From Phycisphaerae bacterium (lineage in GTDB: Bacteria > Planctomycetota > Phycisphaerae > Tepidisphaerales > Tepidisphaeraceae): a DNA stretch of 64,000 nt. Below, in pieces: positions 37,656-48,970 of the stretch. Position numbers and translations under genes: made by a program. The stretch covers positions 62,001 through 126,000 of the forward strand of contig JAICIO010000005.1 of NCBI GenBank assembly GCA_025924315.1, given 5' to 3'. The notes under the pieces were generated by a model. It was not told the origin of the DNA and ran no database searches. It saw only the letters and a program-made list of their open reading frames with translations. Each line of letters begins with the position of its first letter. Position 1 is the first letter of the stretch.

Positions 37656-38531
37656 TCAAACATCGCAAATCTTGACCGCCTGCGCCAGGCTCGTCATCGG
37701 ATCGCGCTTCGGGATGAACTCCTGCGCGACGACGCCCTTGTAGCCCGTATCGACGATCGCCTGCATAATCGCGGGGTAATACAACTCCTGTGTCTCGTCG
37801 ATCTCGTTTCGACCCGGCACGCCCCCGGTGTGGTAGTGGCCGAAGTACTGGTGGTTCTCACGAATCGTGGCGATGACGTCGCCTTCGTCGATCTGCATGT
37901 GATAGATGTCATAGAGCAGCTTGAAGTTCTCGCTGCCGACCATCTTGCACAGCTCGACGCCCCACTTTGATTTATCGCACATGTAGTCGTGGTGATTGCG
38001 CTTGCTGTTGAGCAGCTCCATGCAGAGCGTGACTTTCTTCTTCTCGAAATCGCCGACGACCTGCTTGAGCGCTTCGGCGCAGTTCTTCATGCCTTCGCCG
38101 TCGTCCATGCCGGCGCGGTTGCCGGAGAAGCAGATGACCTGATCCCAACCCTCGGCGGCGGTGGCGTCAAGACTTTTGCGGATCAGGCCAAGGCATTCAT
38201 CCCAGTTCTCTTTGCGGTTGATCCCCTTCTGAATACTGTAGCTCATGGTCATCGTGCACTTGAGCCCATACTTCTTCACCGTCGCGAATTCTTCTGGTTG
38301 AAGAAGATCGACGCCCACGAGCCCCATCGCTTTTGCGTTCTTCGCGAGCTCGTCGAGCGAACACTTGTAGCACCACTTGCAAACCGAGTGGTTGATCCGC
38401 CCTTTAAGCGCGACCGGACTTGGGGTGTCACCTTGCGCCATAGCCTGGGTTCCGATCATCATAGTCGCCGCACCCGCCGCCGCGTACTTCATTACATCGC
38501 GCCGGGTTGGGCTGTGTTGGTTCTCGTGCAT
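37656..38531 (-). CDS. Tat-exported TIM-barrel sugar isomerase (hydroxypyruvate isomerase-like)
   Basis: A 291-residue protein. ATG 38531 has GGAGGACTT upstream and begins with a Tat signal (TRRDVMKYAAAGAATMMIG). The xylose-isomerase-like TIM barrel carries the usual metal-site segments: TLCMELLNSKRNHHDY, LLYDIYHMQIDEGDV, FGHYHTGGVPGRNEIDE and GVVAQEFIPKRD. Hydroxypyruvate isomerase or sugar 3-epimerase activity is typical; planctomycete homologues are often exported. It is 107 bp downstream of an oxidoreductase gene of the same strand, which together suggest periplasmic sugar oxidation/isomerisation. Confidence 0.9.
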   Translation of the reverse strand: MHENQHSPTRRDVMKYAAAGAATMMIGTQAMAQGDTPSPVALKGRINHSVCKWCYKCSLDELAKNAKAMGLVGVDLLQPEEFATVKKYGLKCTMTMSYSIQKGINRKENWDECLGLIRKSLDATAAEGWDQVICFSGNRAGMDDGEGMKNCAEALKQVVGDFEKKKVTLCMELLNSKRNHHDYMCDKSKWGVELCKMVGSENFKLLYDIYHMQIDEGDVIATIRENHQYFGHYHTGGVPGRNEIDETQELYYPAIMQAIVDTGYKGVVAQEFIPKRDPMTSLAQAVKICDV

Positions 38532-38556
38532 AAGTCCTCCGCTCACAAATCTTCTT

Positions 38557-38626
38557 GGGAGGGCGAGGCTCCGGCCGAGCCGTTGCCGTCCGCCAACAAC
38601 CGGCTCGGCGGGAGCCTCGCCCTCCC
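38557..38626. repeat. Inverted repeat class F
   Basis: Arms 38557-38582 and 38601-38626 (26 bp, one mismatch), core GGGCGAGGCTCC and complement with GCCGAGCCG ends. It lies between the oxidoreductase and the isomerase genes. The motif is familiar as a dispersed repeat in planctomycete genomes (recalled, not searched). Confidence 0.9.
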
Positions 38627-38638
38627 GAGAAAAAAGGG

Positions 38639-39955
38639 TTAAGCCACCTTCGGTTGCTGACCGGGCATTGCCACAGGCCCGACCGGCAGCGGTCCAAGTT
38701 CGAGCTTCTCCGGCATCATGCTCAAGTCCGACTTCATCGCCTCGTCCCAAGTCACCTTTTTGCCCGTGTAGGCGGACGTGCGGGCCATGATCCCCGCCAA
38801 ACACACCTCCGCGATGCGCTTGGCTTCGTTGATCTGATTGCCGGTCCGGATCGCAGTGATCAAATCGGCGTGTTCCTGCTGGTAGGGCCCCAGGATGCCG
38901 TCGGGACGCTTGTAGCGAAACGTCGTCTCGCCCTTGATCCACGCCGCCGGATCGCTCGTGCCTTTCGCGCCAACGAAACGCTCGGCGACGCGGGCGTCCG
39001 TGAAATCCTGCTGGCGGCACTGGCTGGAGATGACCGCGCCGTTCTTAAAGCTGAACTCCGTCGCGAAGTGGTCGAAGACGTTGCCGTATTGCGGCGCAGT
39101 GCGCACCTGGCGTCCGCCCATCGCGTACGCTTCGGTCGGGTTGTCCTGCATCACCCAGTTCATCACGTCGATCTGGTGGATGTGCTGCTCGACGATATGG
39201 TCGCCGCCAATCCAGGTGTAGTAGATCCAGTTGCGGATCTGGTTTTCCATGTCGGACCATTCCGTCTGCCGCGGACGGAGCCACAGACTCCCCTGGTTCC
39301 AGTAAATATTGCCCGAAACAATTTCGCCGATCGCGCCGTCGTGCACGCGCTTGATCACTTCGTTGTAGCCCGCGTCGTGCCGCCGCTGGGTGCCCGTGAC
39401 GAAGCAGAGTTTCTTGTCGTTGATCTTGCCGTACGAATCGAGCACCGATCGCACGGCGACGGGATCTACCGCGACGGGTTTCTCGGCGAAGATGTGCTTG
39501 CCGGCTTCAACCGCGGCGGCGATGTGCGTCGCGCGGAAGGCCGGTGGCGTCGCGAGGATCACCAGGTTCACATCCTTCAGCGCCATGATCTTCTGATAGG
39601 CGTCGAAGCCGAGGAAGCAGCGATCGTCGGGCACCTCGAACCATTCCTCGGTTCCCTTCTGCGACGCGTCCTTCTTCGATTCGCCCGCGAGATTCTTTCG
39701 CGATTCATCGAGGCGATCTTTGAACATGTCGGCCATCGCGACAAGCTTCACGTTGGGCGATGATCCACAGCAGTCGGTCGCCGCGCCCGTGCCGCGTCCG
39801 CCGCAGCCGATCAGCGCGACGCGAATCTGGTCGCTGCCCTGCGCATACGCGAAGTTCGTCTTCATCGCGCTCGCCAGCGCAAACGCCGACACCGCCGCCG
39901 TCGCCTTCATGAACCCGCGCCGCGAAAGCCCGTCATTCTTCTCCGTGTCCGCCAT
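38639..39955 (-). CDS. Tat-exported Gfo/Idh/MocA family oxidoreductase
   Basis: A 438-residue protein. The start at 39955 gives a Tat signal (LSRRGFMKATAAVSAFALASA). The NAD(P)-binding Rossmann fold follows: IRVALIGCGGRGTGAA, then VILATPPAFRATHIAAAVEA, and the family signature AGKHIFAEKPVAVDP with the catalytic Lys. The GFO_IDH_MocA C-terminal domain includes WIYYTWIGGDHIVEQHIHQID, a histidine pair often near the active site. It likely oxidises a sugar or inositol derivative in the periplasm, with the neighbouring isomerase. The N-terminal RR signal implies export of the protein with its cofactor bound. Confidence 0.92.
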   Translation of the reverse strand: MADTEKNDGLSRRGFMKATAAVSAFALASAMKTNFAYAQGSDQIRVALIGCGGRGTGAATDCCGSSPNVKLVAMADMFKDRLDESRKNLAGESKKDASQKGTEEWFEVPDDRCFLGFDAYQKIMALKDVNLVILATPPAFRATHIAAAVEAGKHIFAEKPVAVDPVAVRSVLDSYGKINDKKLCFVTGTQRRHDAGYNEVIKRVHDGAIGEIVSGNIYWNQGSLWLRPRQTEWSDMENQIRNWIYYTWIGGDHIVEQHIHQIDVMNWVMQDNPTEAYAMGGRQVRTAPQYGNVFDHFATEFSFKNGAVISSQCRQQDFTDARVAERFVGAKGTSDPAAWIKGETTFRYKRPDGILGPYQQEHADLITAIRTGNQINEAKRIAEVCLAGIMARTSAYTGKKVTWDEAMKSDLSMMPEKLELGPLPVGPVAMPGQQPKVA

Positions 39956-40050
39956 GAGAAATGCCTTTCGATGAAAAGGGTGACGTCGTGAGCCCGTAAT
40001 GTAATGTCGCGCCTCGGTGATTGATACACCGTTCGCGGCGCTTTGTGACA

Positions 40051-40132
40051 AGGGTTCAGGGTTCAGGGTTCAGGGTTCGGGGTTCAGTAGCAGATGCATT
40101 CACTGAACCCTGAACCCCGAACCCTGAACCCT
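40051..40132. repeat. Tandem GGGTTCA repeats in inverted arrangement (class H)
   Basis: About five copies of a 7-bp unit (GGGTTCA or GGGTTCG) at 40051-40087 face four complementary units (TGAACCC, CGAACCC) at 40103-40132, across a 15-nt loop. It sits between the oxidoreductase start and the helicase gene. Confidence 0.9.
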
Positions 40133-40230
40133 CGTCCGCACACTTCTGTAAGGAACCCACATATTGTGCGGAAGCGTTTCGTCGAGTACGGTGCGGGGTC
40201 CGATGCGCGCGGTGGCGGGCTTCGGCTGTT

Positions 40231-43362
<3,132 letters not shown>

Positions 43363-43364
43363 TC

Positions 43365-43595
43365 ATGACCAACAGCGATGCGAAACCAGTGGACGTTCCC
43401 CTCTCGCTCGAAGGCGACGCGTTCTACCGCGCCGGCCCCGAGATCGATCTCCTGGACACACCGACGTCGGAGATGAAGCCGATCTTAGAGCGCCTCGGCC
43501 CTGCGCCGTTTAAGAAGCCGGGCTTCCCGGTGCTCGGTTTTCTCACCACCGTCTACGAACACGTGCAGGCGCACTTTTCAGGACAAGCAAGATAA
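43365..43595 (+). CDS. Small hypothetical protein coupled to the helicase gene
   Basis: A 76-residue protein. The ATG at 43365 is 2 bp past the helicase stop, so translation is probably coupled. It is acidic at the N-terminus and has conserved-looking FYRAGPEIDLLDTP and LGPAPFKKPGFPVLGFLTTVYEHV. No domain recognised. It could be a helicase partner. Confidence 0.65.
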   Translation: MTNSDAKPVDVPLSLEGDAFYRAGPEIDLLDTPTSEMKPILERLGPAPFKKPGFPVLGFLTTVYEHVQAHFSGQAR

Positions 43596-43605
43596 ATCAA
43601 GGAAA

Positions 43606-43676
43606 TTGCCCACGAATCTCACGAATCGACACGAATGCTGAGCTGATTCGTGAAGATTCGTGAAATTCGTGGGCAA
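43606..43676. repeat. Inverted repeat class E
   Basis: Arms 43606-43636 and 43646-43676 (31 bp, a few mismatches), made of CACGAAT units and complements (CCCACGAATCTCACGAAT). It lies between two convergent genes. Confidence 0.9.
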
Positions 43677-43686
43677 GAAGTTCTTC

Positions 43687-44598
43687 TTAAACCGTCTTCG
43701 AAGCGAGACGGGCCGCGCCTAGCGCCGCATGAAAGTCGTGGTCGCCTGCTGCAAACGTCCAGTCTTTGCGCGCGACGCTTGTGAGGTTGGTGTCGACGGC
43801 TCTCTTGATCTCCGGGACGAGATGGTTCAGCCGCGTGCCGAGCCCGCCGACGATGATCACATGATGCGGGCGGTAAATGCCGTGGCAGATGCGGATGGCG
43901 CGGACGAGGGCTTTGATGGCGGCGTGATCGACTGTAGCTTCCTTCAGGAATTTCTCGGTGCTGCCGTATTTCTTAATGAGCGCGGGAACGCCGATGTAGC
44001 CCTCGAGTGAGCCCGCCCCACCGTCCGGACCGGTCACGGGTTCGCCTTCGATCGAGACATCGACCTGTCCGATGTGTCCCGGCGAAGCGCCTTCGATGAA
44101 GAGCGGCACGCCGTCGTCGATCACGCCCATCCCCACGCCCGTGCCGAGTGCGATTGACACGACGCGGCCTTTCAGATTTCGCGAGACGATGACATCCGTC
44201 GCGGTCGAGACGGCGTCGTTCAGGATTTCGATGCGCTTGATGCCGCTGCCCAATGCGCGCGATATGATGTCGTCCAGCTTGATGCCCATCAGGCCCGGGA
44301 CGTTAACTGAGAGCGTGATCATGCGCTTCTCGCGGTCGAGCAGGCCGGGGACGCAGAGCCCGGCGACATCGATCTGCTGCACACGTCCGGCGGCGGTCGT
44401 CCGAAGCGCTTCGATGAGCTGCTCGGTGTCAGGTCGGCTGTAGAAGGCGCTCTGGCTGGTCCAGAGGGTCTTGCCATCCTGAATCGCGGCGAGTTTGACG
44501 CTCGTTCCGCCGATGTCGATGCCCAGAAAGCTCATCGTTCGGGTTTGTAGCGTGTGGGGCGTGGAATCGGCAACGACTGGATCAGCGAAAGCGGTCAT
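43687..44598 (-). CDS. ROK-family sugar kinase
   Basis: A 303-residue protein. The start at 44598 has AGGAGG 8 nt upstream. The N-terminal ATP-binding motif FLGIDIGGTSVKLAAI, central ALGTGVGMGVIDDG and EGASPGHIGQVDVS (ROK signature region, with His-Ile-Gly) are clear. The Cys-rich zinc site of classic ROK repressors/kinases is not seen, so it is probably a kinase rather than a regulator. A glucokinase or N-acetylglucosamine/mannosamine kinase is plausible, since it is divergent from a NagB-type gene. Confidence 0.9.
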   Translation of the reverse strand: MTAFADPVVADSTPHTLQTRTMSFLGIDIGGTSVKLAAIQDGKTLWTSQSAFYSRPDTEQLIEALRTTAAGRVQQIDVAGLCVPGLLDREKRMITLSVNVPGLMGIKLDDIISRALGSGIKRIEILNDAVSTATDVIVSRNLKGRVVSIALGTGVGMGVIDDGVPLFIEGASPGHIGQVDVSIEGEPVTGPDGGAGSLEGYIGVPALIKKYGSTEKFLKEATVDHAAIKALVRAIRICHGIYRPHHVIIVGGLGTRLNHLVPEIKRAVDTNLTSVARKDWTFAAGDHDFHAALGAARLASKTV

Positions 44599-44782
44599 GA
44601 CGAGCCTCCTGAGCGACCAAAAAAGTGGTATCTGCGCGATCGAACCATTAAGATGAGGCTGCTCACGAAGCCGCGCTGGCAGATCACTGGATCCGCTGGT
44701 ATTATATAAGCAATCGGCTCCCGCCGCACGCGCGTAATTTTCTGATTTAAATGATTTCTCTGCAGCGACTTAGGAGATTTCG

Positions 44783-46771
44783 ATGTCAACCGCCCCTGTA
44801 AAGACTTCTTCCGTGAGCGAGGTTTTGCCCGCGCTTCCGCCGGGCGCGAGCGGCGTCGAAAAGATCCCTTCCACTGCGTACACCTCGAGCAGCATTGCCT
44901 CCAAAGCCGTCGCTGCGGAAATCGCGGAACTCATCTGCTCGAAAGGCGCCGTTGGAAAGATGGCGGTGCTCGGCCTCGCGACCGGTTCGACGCCCACCGG
45001 CGTCTACGCCGAACTCGTCCGCTTGCACAAACTAGAGGGCCTCTCGTTCAAGAACGTGGTCACGTTCAACCTCGACGAGTACTACCCGATGCAGCCGGAT
45101 GAGCTGCAAAGCTACAACCGCTTCATGCGCGAGCATCTGTTCGACCACATCGACATCGACAGGAAAAACTGGCACGTGCCCGATGGCCTCATCGCGCGCG
45201 AGAAGGTGTGGGAGTACTGCCAGCAATATGAAAAGATGATCGAAGACGCCGGCGGAATTGACCTGCAGATTCTCGGCATCGGCCGGACCGGCCACGTCGG
45301 TTTCAACGAACCCGGCTCGCCGCGCGATTCGCGCACGCGTCTCATCACGCTCGACCGCGTGACGCGCCTGGATGCCGCGAGCGATTTCTATGGCGAATGG
45401 AACGTGCCGCGCAAGGCGATCACGATGGGCGTCGGATCGATCATGGCCGCGCGCCGCATCATCCTGATGGCGTGGGGTGAAGGCAAAGCGCCGGTCATCA
45501 AGAAGGCGGTCGAAGGCGAGATCACCACACAAGTGGCCGCGTCGTTCCTTCAGCAGCACAGTAATGCGCGCATCGTACTCGACAGCGCCGCAGCCGCTGA
45601 GCTCACGCGTTTCAAGACGCCGTGGCAGGTCGGGTCGATGGAAGATTTCGGCCTGAAGTGGGACGCGCATCAGACGCGCCGAGCCACGATCTGGCTGGCG
45701 CAGGAGCTCAAGAAACCTCTGCTCAAGCTCACGGACGAAGACTACAACGAGCACGGCCTGCAGGAGCTGATCGCCTCCCGCGGCGGCGCGTACGACATCA
45801 ACATCGAAGTCTTCAAGGCGATGCAGAGCACGATCACTGGCTGGCCGGGCGGAAAGCCGAAGGATCAGTCGGACCATCAGCCGATCCAGCATTCGTCCAA
45901 CGAGTTCCCCAAGCGCGTGATCGTCTTCAGTCCGCATCCGGATGACGACGTGATCAGCATGGGCGGAACATTCATCCGGCTCGCGGCGCAGAAGCACGAG
46001 GTGCACGTCGCGTATCAAACCAGCGGAAACATCGCTGTGTTCGACGAAGCGGCGATTCGTCACGCGGATTTCGTCGCGGAGTATGCTCGCGCGTTCAAGC
46101 TGCTCGGCGGCGATCAGGCGCATAAGATCGAAGAACACGTCGAGCACTTCATCAAGATCAAACAGCCCGGCGATGTTGATTCACCCGAGCTGCAGAAGAT
46201 CAAAGGCCTGATCCGCCGCACCGAAGCCCGCGCCGCGGCGCGTTTTAGCGGTGTGAGGGATGAGCACATCCATTTCCTCGACATGCCGTTCTACGAAACG
46301 GGCCGCGTACGGAAGAATCCGCTCGGGGAGCAGGACATCAATCTGATCGTCGACCTGCTTCGCACCGTCAAGCCGCACCAGGTCTACGCCGCCGGCGATC
46401 TGTCCGATCCGCACGGGACACACCGCGTCTGCCTCAGCGCCATCTTCGCCGCGATGGAACGTCTCAAGGACGAAAAGTGGATGAATGATTGCGACCTTTG
46501 GCTCTACCGCGGAGCGTGGCAGGAATGGGGCGTGGAAGAAATCGAGATGGCGGTGCCCCTTTCACCCGACGAGCTGATGAAGAAGCGCCTCGCCATCTTC
46601 AAGCACGAAAGCCAGAAGGACAAAGCCGTCTTCCCCGGCACCGACAACCGCGAATTCTGGCAGCGCGCCGAAGACCGCAACCGCGCCACCGCGAAGACGT
46701 ACGACATGCTCGGCCTGCCGGAATATGAAGCGATCGAAGGGTTTGTGAAGTGGAAGCCGACCTGGAGGTAA
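44783..46771 (+). CDS. Glucosamine-6-phosphate deaminase-like domain fused to LmbE/PIG-L deacetylase
   Basis: A 662-residue bifunctional protein. Residues about 30-300 are NagB-like: GLATGSTPTGVYAEL (sugar-phosphate site), TFNLDEYYPM near 95 (catalytic Asp) and GIGRTGHVGFNEPGS near 165, where classic NagB has GNDGHIAFNEP, so one Asp is Thr. Residues about 375-650 are LmbE/PIG-L: FSPHPDDDVISMGG near 383 and DPHGTHRVCLS near 542 hold the zinc site. GlcNAc deacetylation and glucosamine-6-phosphate deamination could be linked. AGGAG lies 8 nt before the ATG. The TATAAT on the minus strand at 44701-44706 may serve the divergent kinase. Confidence 0.92.
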   Translation: MSTAPVKTSSVSEVLPALPPGASGVEKIPSTAYTSSSIASKAVAAEIAELICSKGAVGKMAVLGLATGSTPTGVYAELVRLHKLEGLSFKNVVTFNLDEYYPMQPDELQSYNRFMREHLFDHIDIDRKNWHVPDGLIAREKVWEYCQQYEKMIEDAGGIDLQILGIGRTGHVGFNEPGSPRDSRTRLITLDRVTRLDAASDFYGEWNVPRKAITMGVGSIMAARRIILMAWGEGKAPVIKKAVEGEITTQVAASFLQQHSNARIVLDSAAAAELTRFKTPWQVGSMEDFGLKWDAHQTRRATIWLAQELKKPLLKLTDEDYNEHGLQELIASRGGAYDINIEVFKAMQSTITGWPGGKPKDQSDHQPIQHSSNEFPKRVIVFSPHPDDDVISMGGTFIRLAAQKHEVHVAYQTSGNIAVFDEAAIRHADFVAEYARAFKLLGGDQAHKIEEHVEHFIKIKQPGDVDSPELQKIKGLIRRTEARAAARFSGVRDEHIHFLDMPFYETGRVRKNPLGEQDINLIVDLLRTVKPHQVYAAGDLSDPHGTHRVCLSAIFAAMERLKDEKWMNDCDLWLYRGAWQEWGVEEIEMAVPLSPDELMKKRLAIFKHESQKDKAVFPGTDNREFWQRAEDRNRATAKTYDMLGLPEYEAIEGFVKWKPTWR

Positions 46772-46834
46772 TGTCTAGTATTTCATTGACGGTTTTTCGT
46801 TGACCACCGTCGATGCCGGAACGAAGCTGAGATC

Positions 46835-47074
46835 ATGACGATAGCGAATGACCTGCTTTCGAAGGTGCTTCAACTGCCCGCGGATCAACGTGCCGAGCTC
46901 GCACAACGACTGATCTCGAGCCTCGATCCTGAGAGGCCCGACCCGAGCGCGAAAGAAGCTTGGGATGCGGAGATCCGTCGTCGGCTCGCATCCGCCGATG
47001 ATTCGAAACTCATCGACTGGAGGGAGTCGGTTCGCCGAGCACATGAAGCATTGTCGAAGCTGGACGAGAAATGA
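46835..47074 (+). CDS. Addiction-module antitoxin (PF09720-like)
   Basis: A 79-residue protein with the short helical addiction-module component pattern: LLSKVLQLPADQRAELAQRL near the start and KEAWDAEIRRRLA in the middle, then a C-terminal toxin-binding helix (SVRRAHEALSKL). Its stop overlaps the toxin ATG by 4 bp. It would neutralise the toxin and possibly autoregulate. Confidence 0.85.
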   Translation: MTIANDLLSKVLQLPADQRAELAQRLISSLDPERPDPSAKEAWDAEIRRRLASADDSKLIDWRESVRRAHEALSKLDEK

Positions 47075-47376
47075 AGCTTCATGTCATCCCCGAAGCAGAC
47101 ACCGAACTGACCGACATTGCCCGCTGGTATGAGCAAAAACAACGGGGATTGGGCCGCGATTTCCTTGCTCAGGTCCTCGATGCGTATGCTGCAATCGAGC
47201 AAACGCCGACGCGATTTCCTCGCTTGGACACCGACATCGCGCTCCACCTGCGCCGGTACAGACTTCATCGGTTCCCTCATGGAATCATTTACGAAGTTCG
47301 TCAGGACGACATACGCGTCCTTGCGATCGCACACCCGAGTCGTGACCCAAACTATTGGATTTCGAGACTCGATTGA
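47071..47376 (+). CDS. ParE/RelE-superfamily toxin
   Basis: A 101-residue toxin: VIPEADTELTDIARWYEQKQ, LDAYAAIEQTPTRFPRL, RRYRLHRFPHGIIYEVRQDD and VLAIAHPSRDPNYW are the family's helices and central beta-sheet. ParE types poison DNA gyrase, RelE types cleave mRNA; the sequence leans towards ParE/YoeB-type by the RFPYxI/V-like segment. It overlaps its antitoxin (ATGA). Confidence 0.85.
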   Translation: MKLHVIPEADTELTDIARWYEQKQRGLGRDFLAQVLDAYAAIEQTPTRFPRLDTDIALHLRRYRLHRFPHGIIYEVRQDDIRVLAIAHPSRDPNYWISRLD

Positions 47377-47433
47377 TTGATTGCTCGGCTCTCCGCAAAA
47401 TGCTTTAATCCCGCGACGCGGAGGGCTGTATTC

Positions 47434-47778
47434 ATGATCGGCAACCGGGTTTCGCGGCGGCTGCTCTTCGCTCTTATTCTGCTCCTTCCAATCGCATCGC
47501 GCGGGCAGACGATCACGGTCGACGGCACAGCAACCGGCACCGGGTTCAACAAGATCGCGCTGAAGAACATCAGCACGCGGAAGGTGACGCTGATGACGCT
47601 CGGAGCGATCAGCGGGACGACGTTGCTCAACAGCGCAAACCTTTCGCCGAGCATGACCGGCGGACCGACCAACCAAGTCGATTGGAAATCGACAGACATG
47701 ACTGGCAAGCTGAACTTCAAAGGATTCAACTACACCCTGCCCAACGCGACGATCTCGATCCTGATCATCAAGCCCTAA
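47434..47778 (+). CDS. Small exported hypothetical protein
   Basis: A 114-residue protein. The ATG at 47434 has GGAGGGC upstream. A signal peptide (RLLFALILLLPIASRGQ) is followed by a beta-rich, Thr/Ser-rich segment with repeated TGTG and TLTT-like residues. No family recognised. It is not obviously linked to the toxin-antitoxin pair upstream. Confidence 0.7.
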   Translation: MIGNRVSRRLLFALILLLPIASRGQTITVDGTATGTGFNKIALKNISTRKVTLMTLGAISGTTLLNSANLSPSMTGGPTNQVDWKSTDMTGKLNFKGFNYTLPNATISILIIKP

Positions 47779-47828
47779 GCTGGTGATTGGTGATTGATTT
47801 GTCATGCATCAATCAACAATCACCAGCT
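47778..47828. repeat. Inverted repeat class I
   Basis: Arms 47778-47798 and 47808-47828 (21 bp, one mismatch), AGCTGGTGATTG and complement. It begins at the last base of the preceding TAA stop. Confidence 0.85.
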
Positions 47829-47865
47829 CGTTCTCGGATCGACCCAACTCGTGTAAAACATCGCC

Positions 47866-48927
47866 ATGGCGAACGAAACGAAACCGGTGCGCGTGGGTGT
47901 CGCGGGGCTGGGGTTCATGGGGGCGACGCACATCGCGGCGTATCAGGCCGCGGCGAAAGCGGGATTTCCGTGCAAGCTCGTCGCGGTCGCGGATCGCAAG
48001 GCTTCGCGCCGCCGCGGAGAGTTGTGGGATGTTGGTGGAAATGCCGTCAGTGACGTCTCCGCTCAACAACTCGCGTTCGATGCGTCGCAGGTGCGCGGGC
48101 ACGAAACCGCCGACGCGCTCATCAACGATCCCGACATCGACCTGATCAGCATCTGCACGCGAACCGATACGCACGTCGATCTCGCCGTTCGCGCGATGCA
48201 GGCAGGGAAACACGTGCTCGTTGAAAAGCCGATCGCGCTCAAGCCACAAGACGTGCGCAAAGTGATCGACGCATCAACAGCGACCGGCAAGCTCGCGATG
48301 CCCGCGATGTGCATGCGGTTCTGGCCGGGGTGGAATTGGCTGAAGGATCGGATCGCAGACGGCAAATATGGCAAGTGCCACAGCGCCACGTTCCAACGTC
48401 TCGCATCGCAGCCAAACTGGTCGCCATTCTACAGCGACGGCGCGCGCAGTGGTGGCGCACTCTTCGATCTGCACATCCACGACGCCGATTTCGTTCAGTG
48501 GTGCTTCGGCAAACCCGCGAGCGTGACCAGCGCCGGCCGTGCGGGCTCAACCGGCGCGATCGATCACGTCACGACGCTCTATCACTACGAGAATGGCCCC
48601 GCTCACGTCGTCGCGGAGGGTGGCTGGGATCACGCGCAGGGCTTCGCGTTTCGCATGCGGTATGTTGCGGTGTTCGAACACGCGACCGCGGATTTTGATC
48701 TGACGCGCTCGCCTCAGCTGCTGCTGTGTCAGAATGGCGAGTCCAAACCGGTCGAACTGGAAAACCTCTCCGGCTACGACGGCGAGATTCGCCACATGGT
48801 CTCGGCGATCGCAAAAGGCGAGAAAAAACTTCTCGCCACGATGGAGGATGCGGAGGCCGTCACGCAACTATTGACCGCAGAGCAGGAGAGCGTGCGCGGC
48901 GGCGCACGATCAGTGGCACTGCGATGA
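47866..48927 (+). CDS. Gfo/Idh/MocA family oxidoreductase (cytoplasmic)
   Basis: A 353-residue protein without signal peptide. Rossmann motif VGVAGLGFMGATHIAAYQ, family signature AGKHVLVEKPIALKPQDV with the catalytic Lys, and a C-terminal domain with GGALFDLHIHDADFVQWCFG (a His-Asp metal-like cluster) typical of the family. It probably oxidises a sugar or sugar alcohol with NAD(P). Same strand and 43 bp before the next oxidoreductase, so they may form an operon. Confidence 0.93.
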   Translation: MANETKPVRVGVAGLGFMGATHIAAYQAAAKAGFPCKLVAVADRKASRRRGELWDVGGNAVSDVSAQQLAFDASQVRGHETADALINDPDIDLISICTRTDTHVDLAVRAMQAGKHVLVEKPIALKPQDVRKVIDASTATGKLAMPAMCMRFWPGWNWLKDRIADGKYGKCHSATFQRLASQPNWSPFYSDGARSGGALFDLHIHDADFVQWCFGKPASVTSAGRAGSTGAIDHVTTLYHYENGPAHVVAEGGWDHAQGFAFRMRYVAVFEHATADFDLTRSPQLLLCQNGESKPVELENLSGYDGEIRHMVSAIAKGEKKLLATMEDAEAVTQLLTAEQESVRGGARSVALR

Positions 48928-48970
48928 GGCGCACGTTACCATTCTCCCTCTCCTCTTTCGGAAGCATTTC

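Noticed and set aside
40051-40132. Possible CRISPR array
   Set aside because: Units are 7 bp, in direct then inverted order, without spacers; no cas genes.
45032-46147. 371-codon minus-strand frame within the NagB-LmbE gene
   Set aside because: Shadow of a gene with intact catalytic motifs in both domains.
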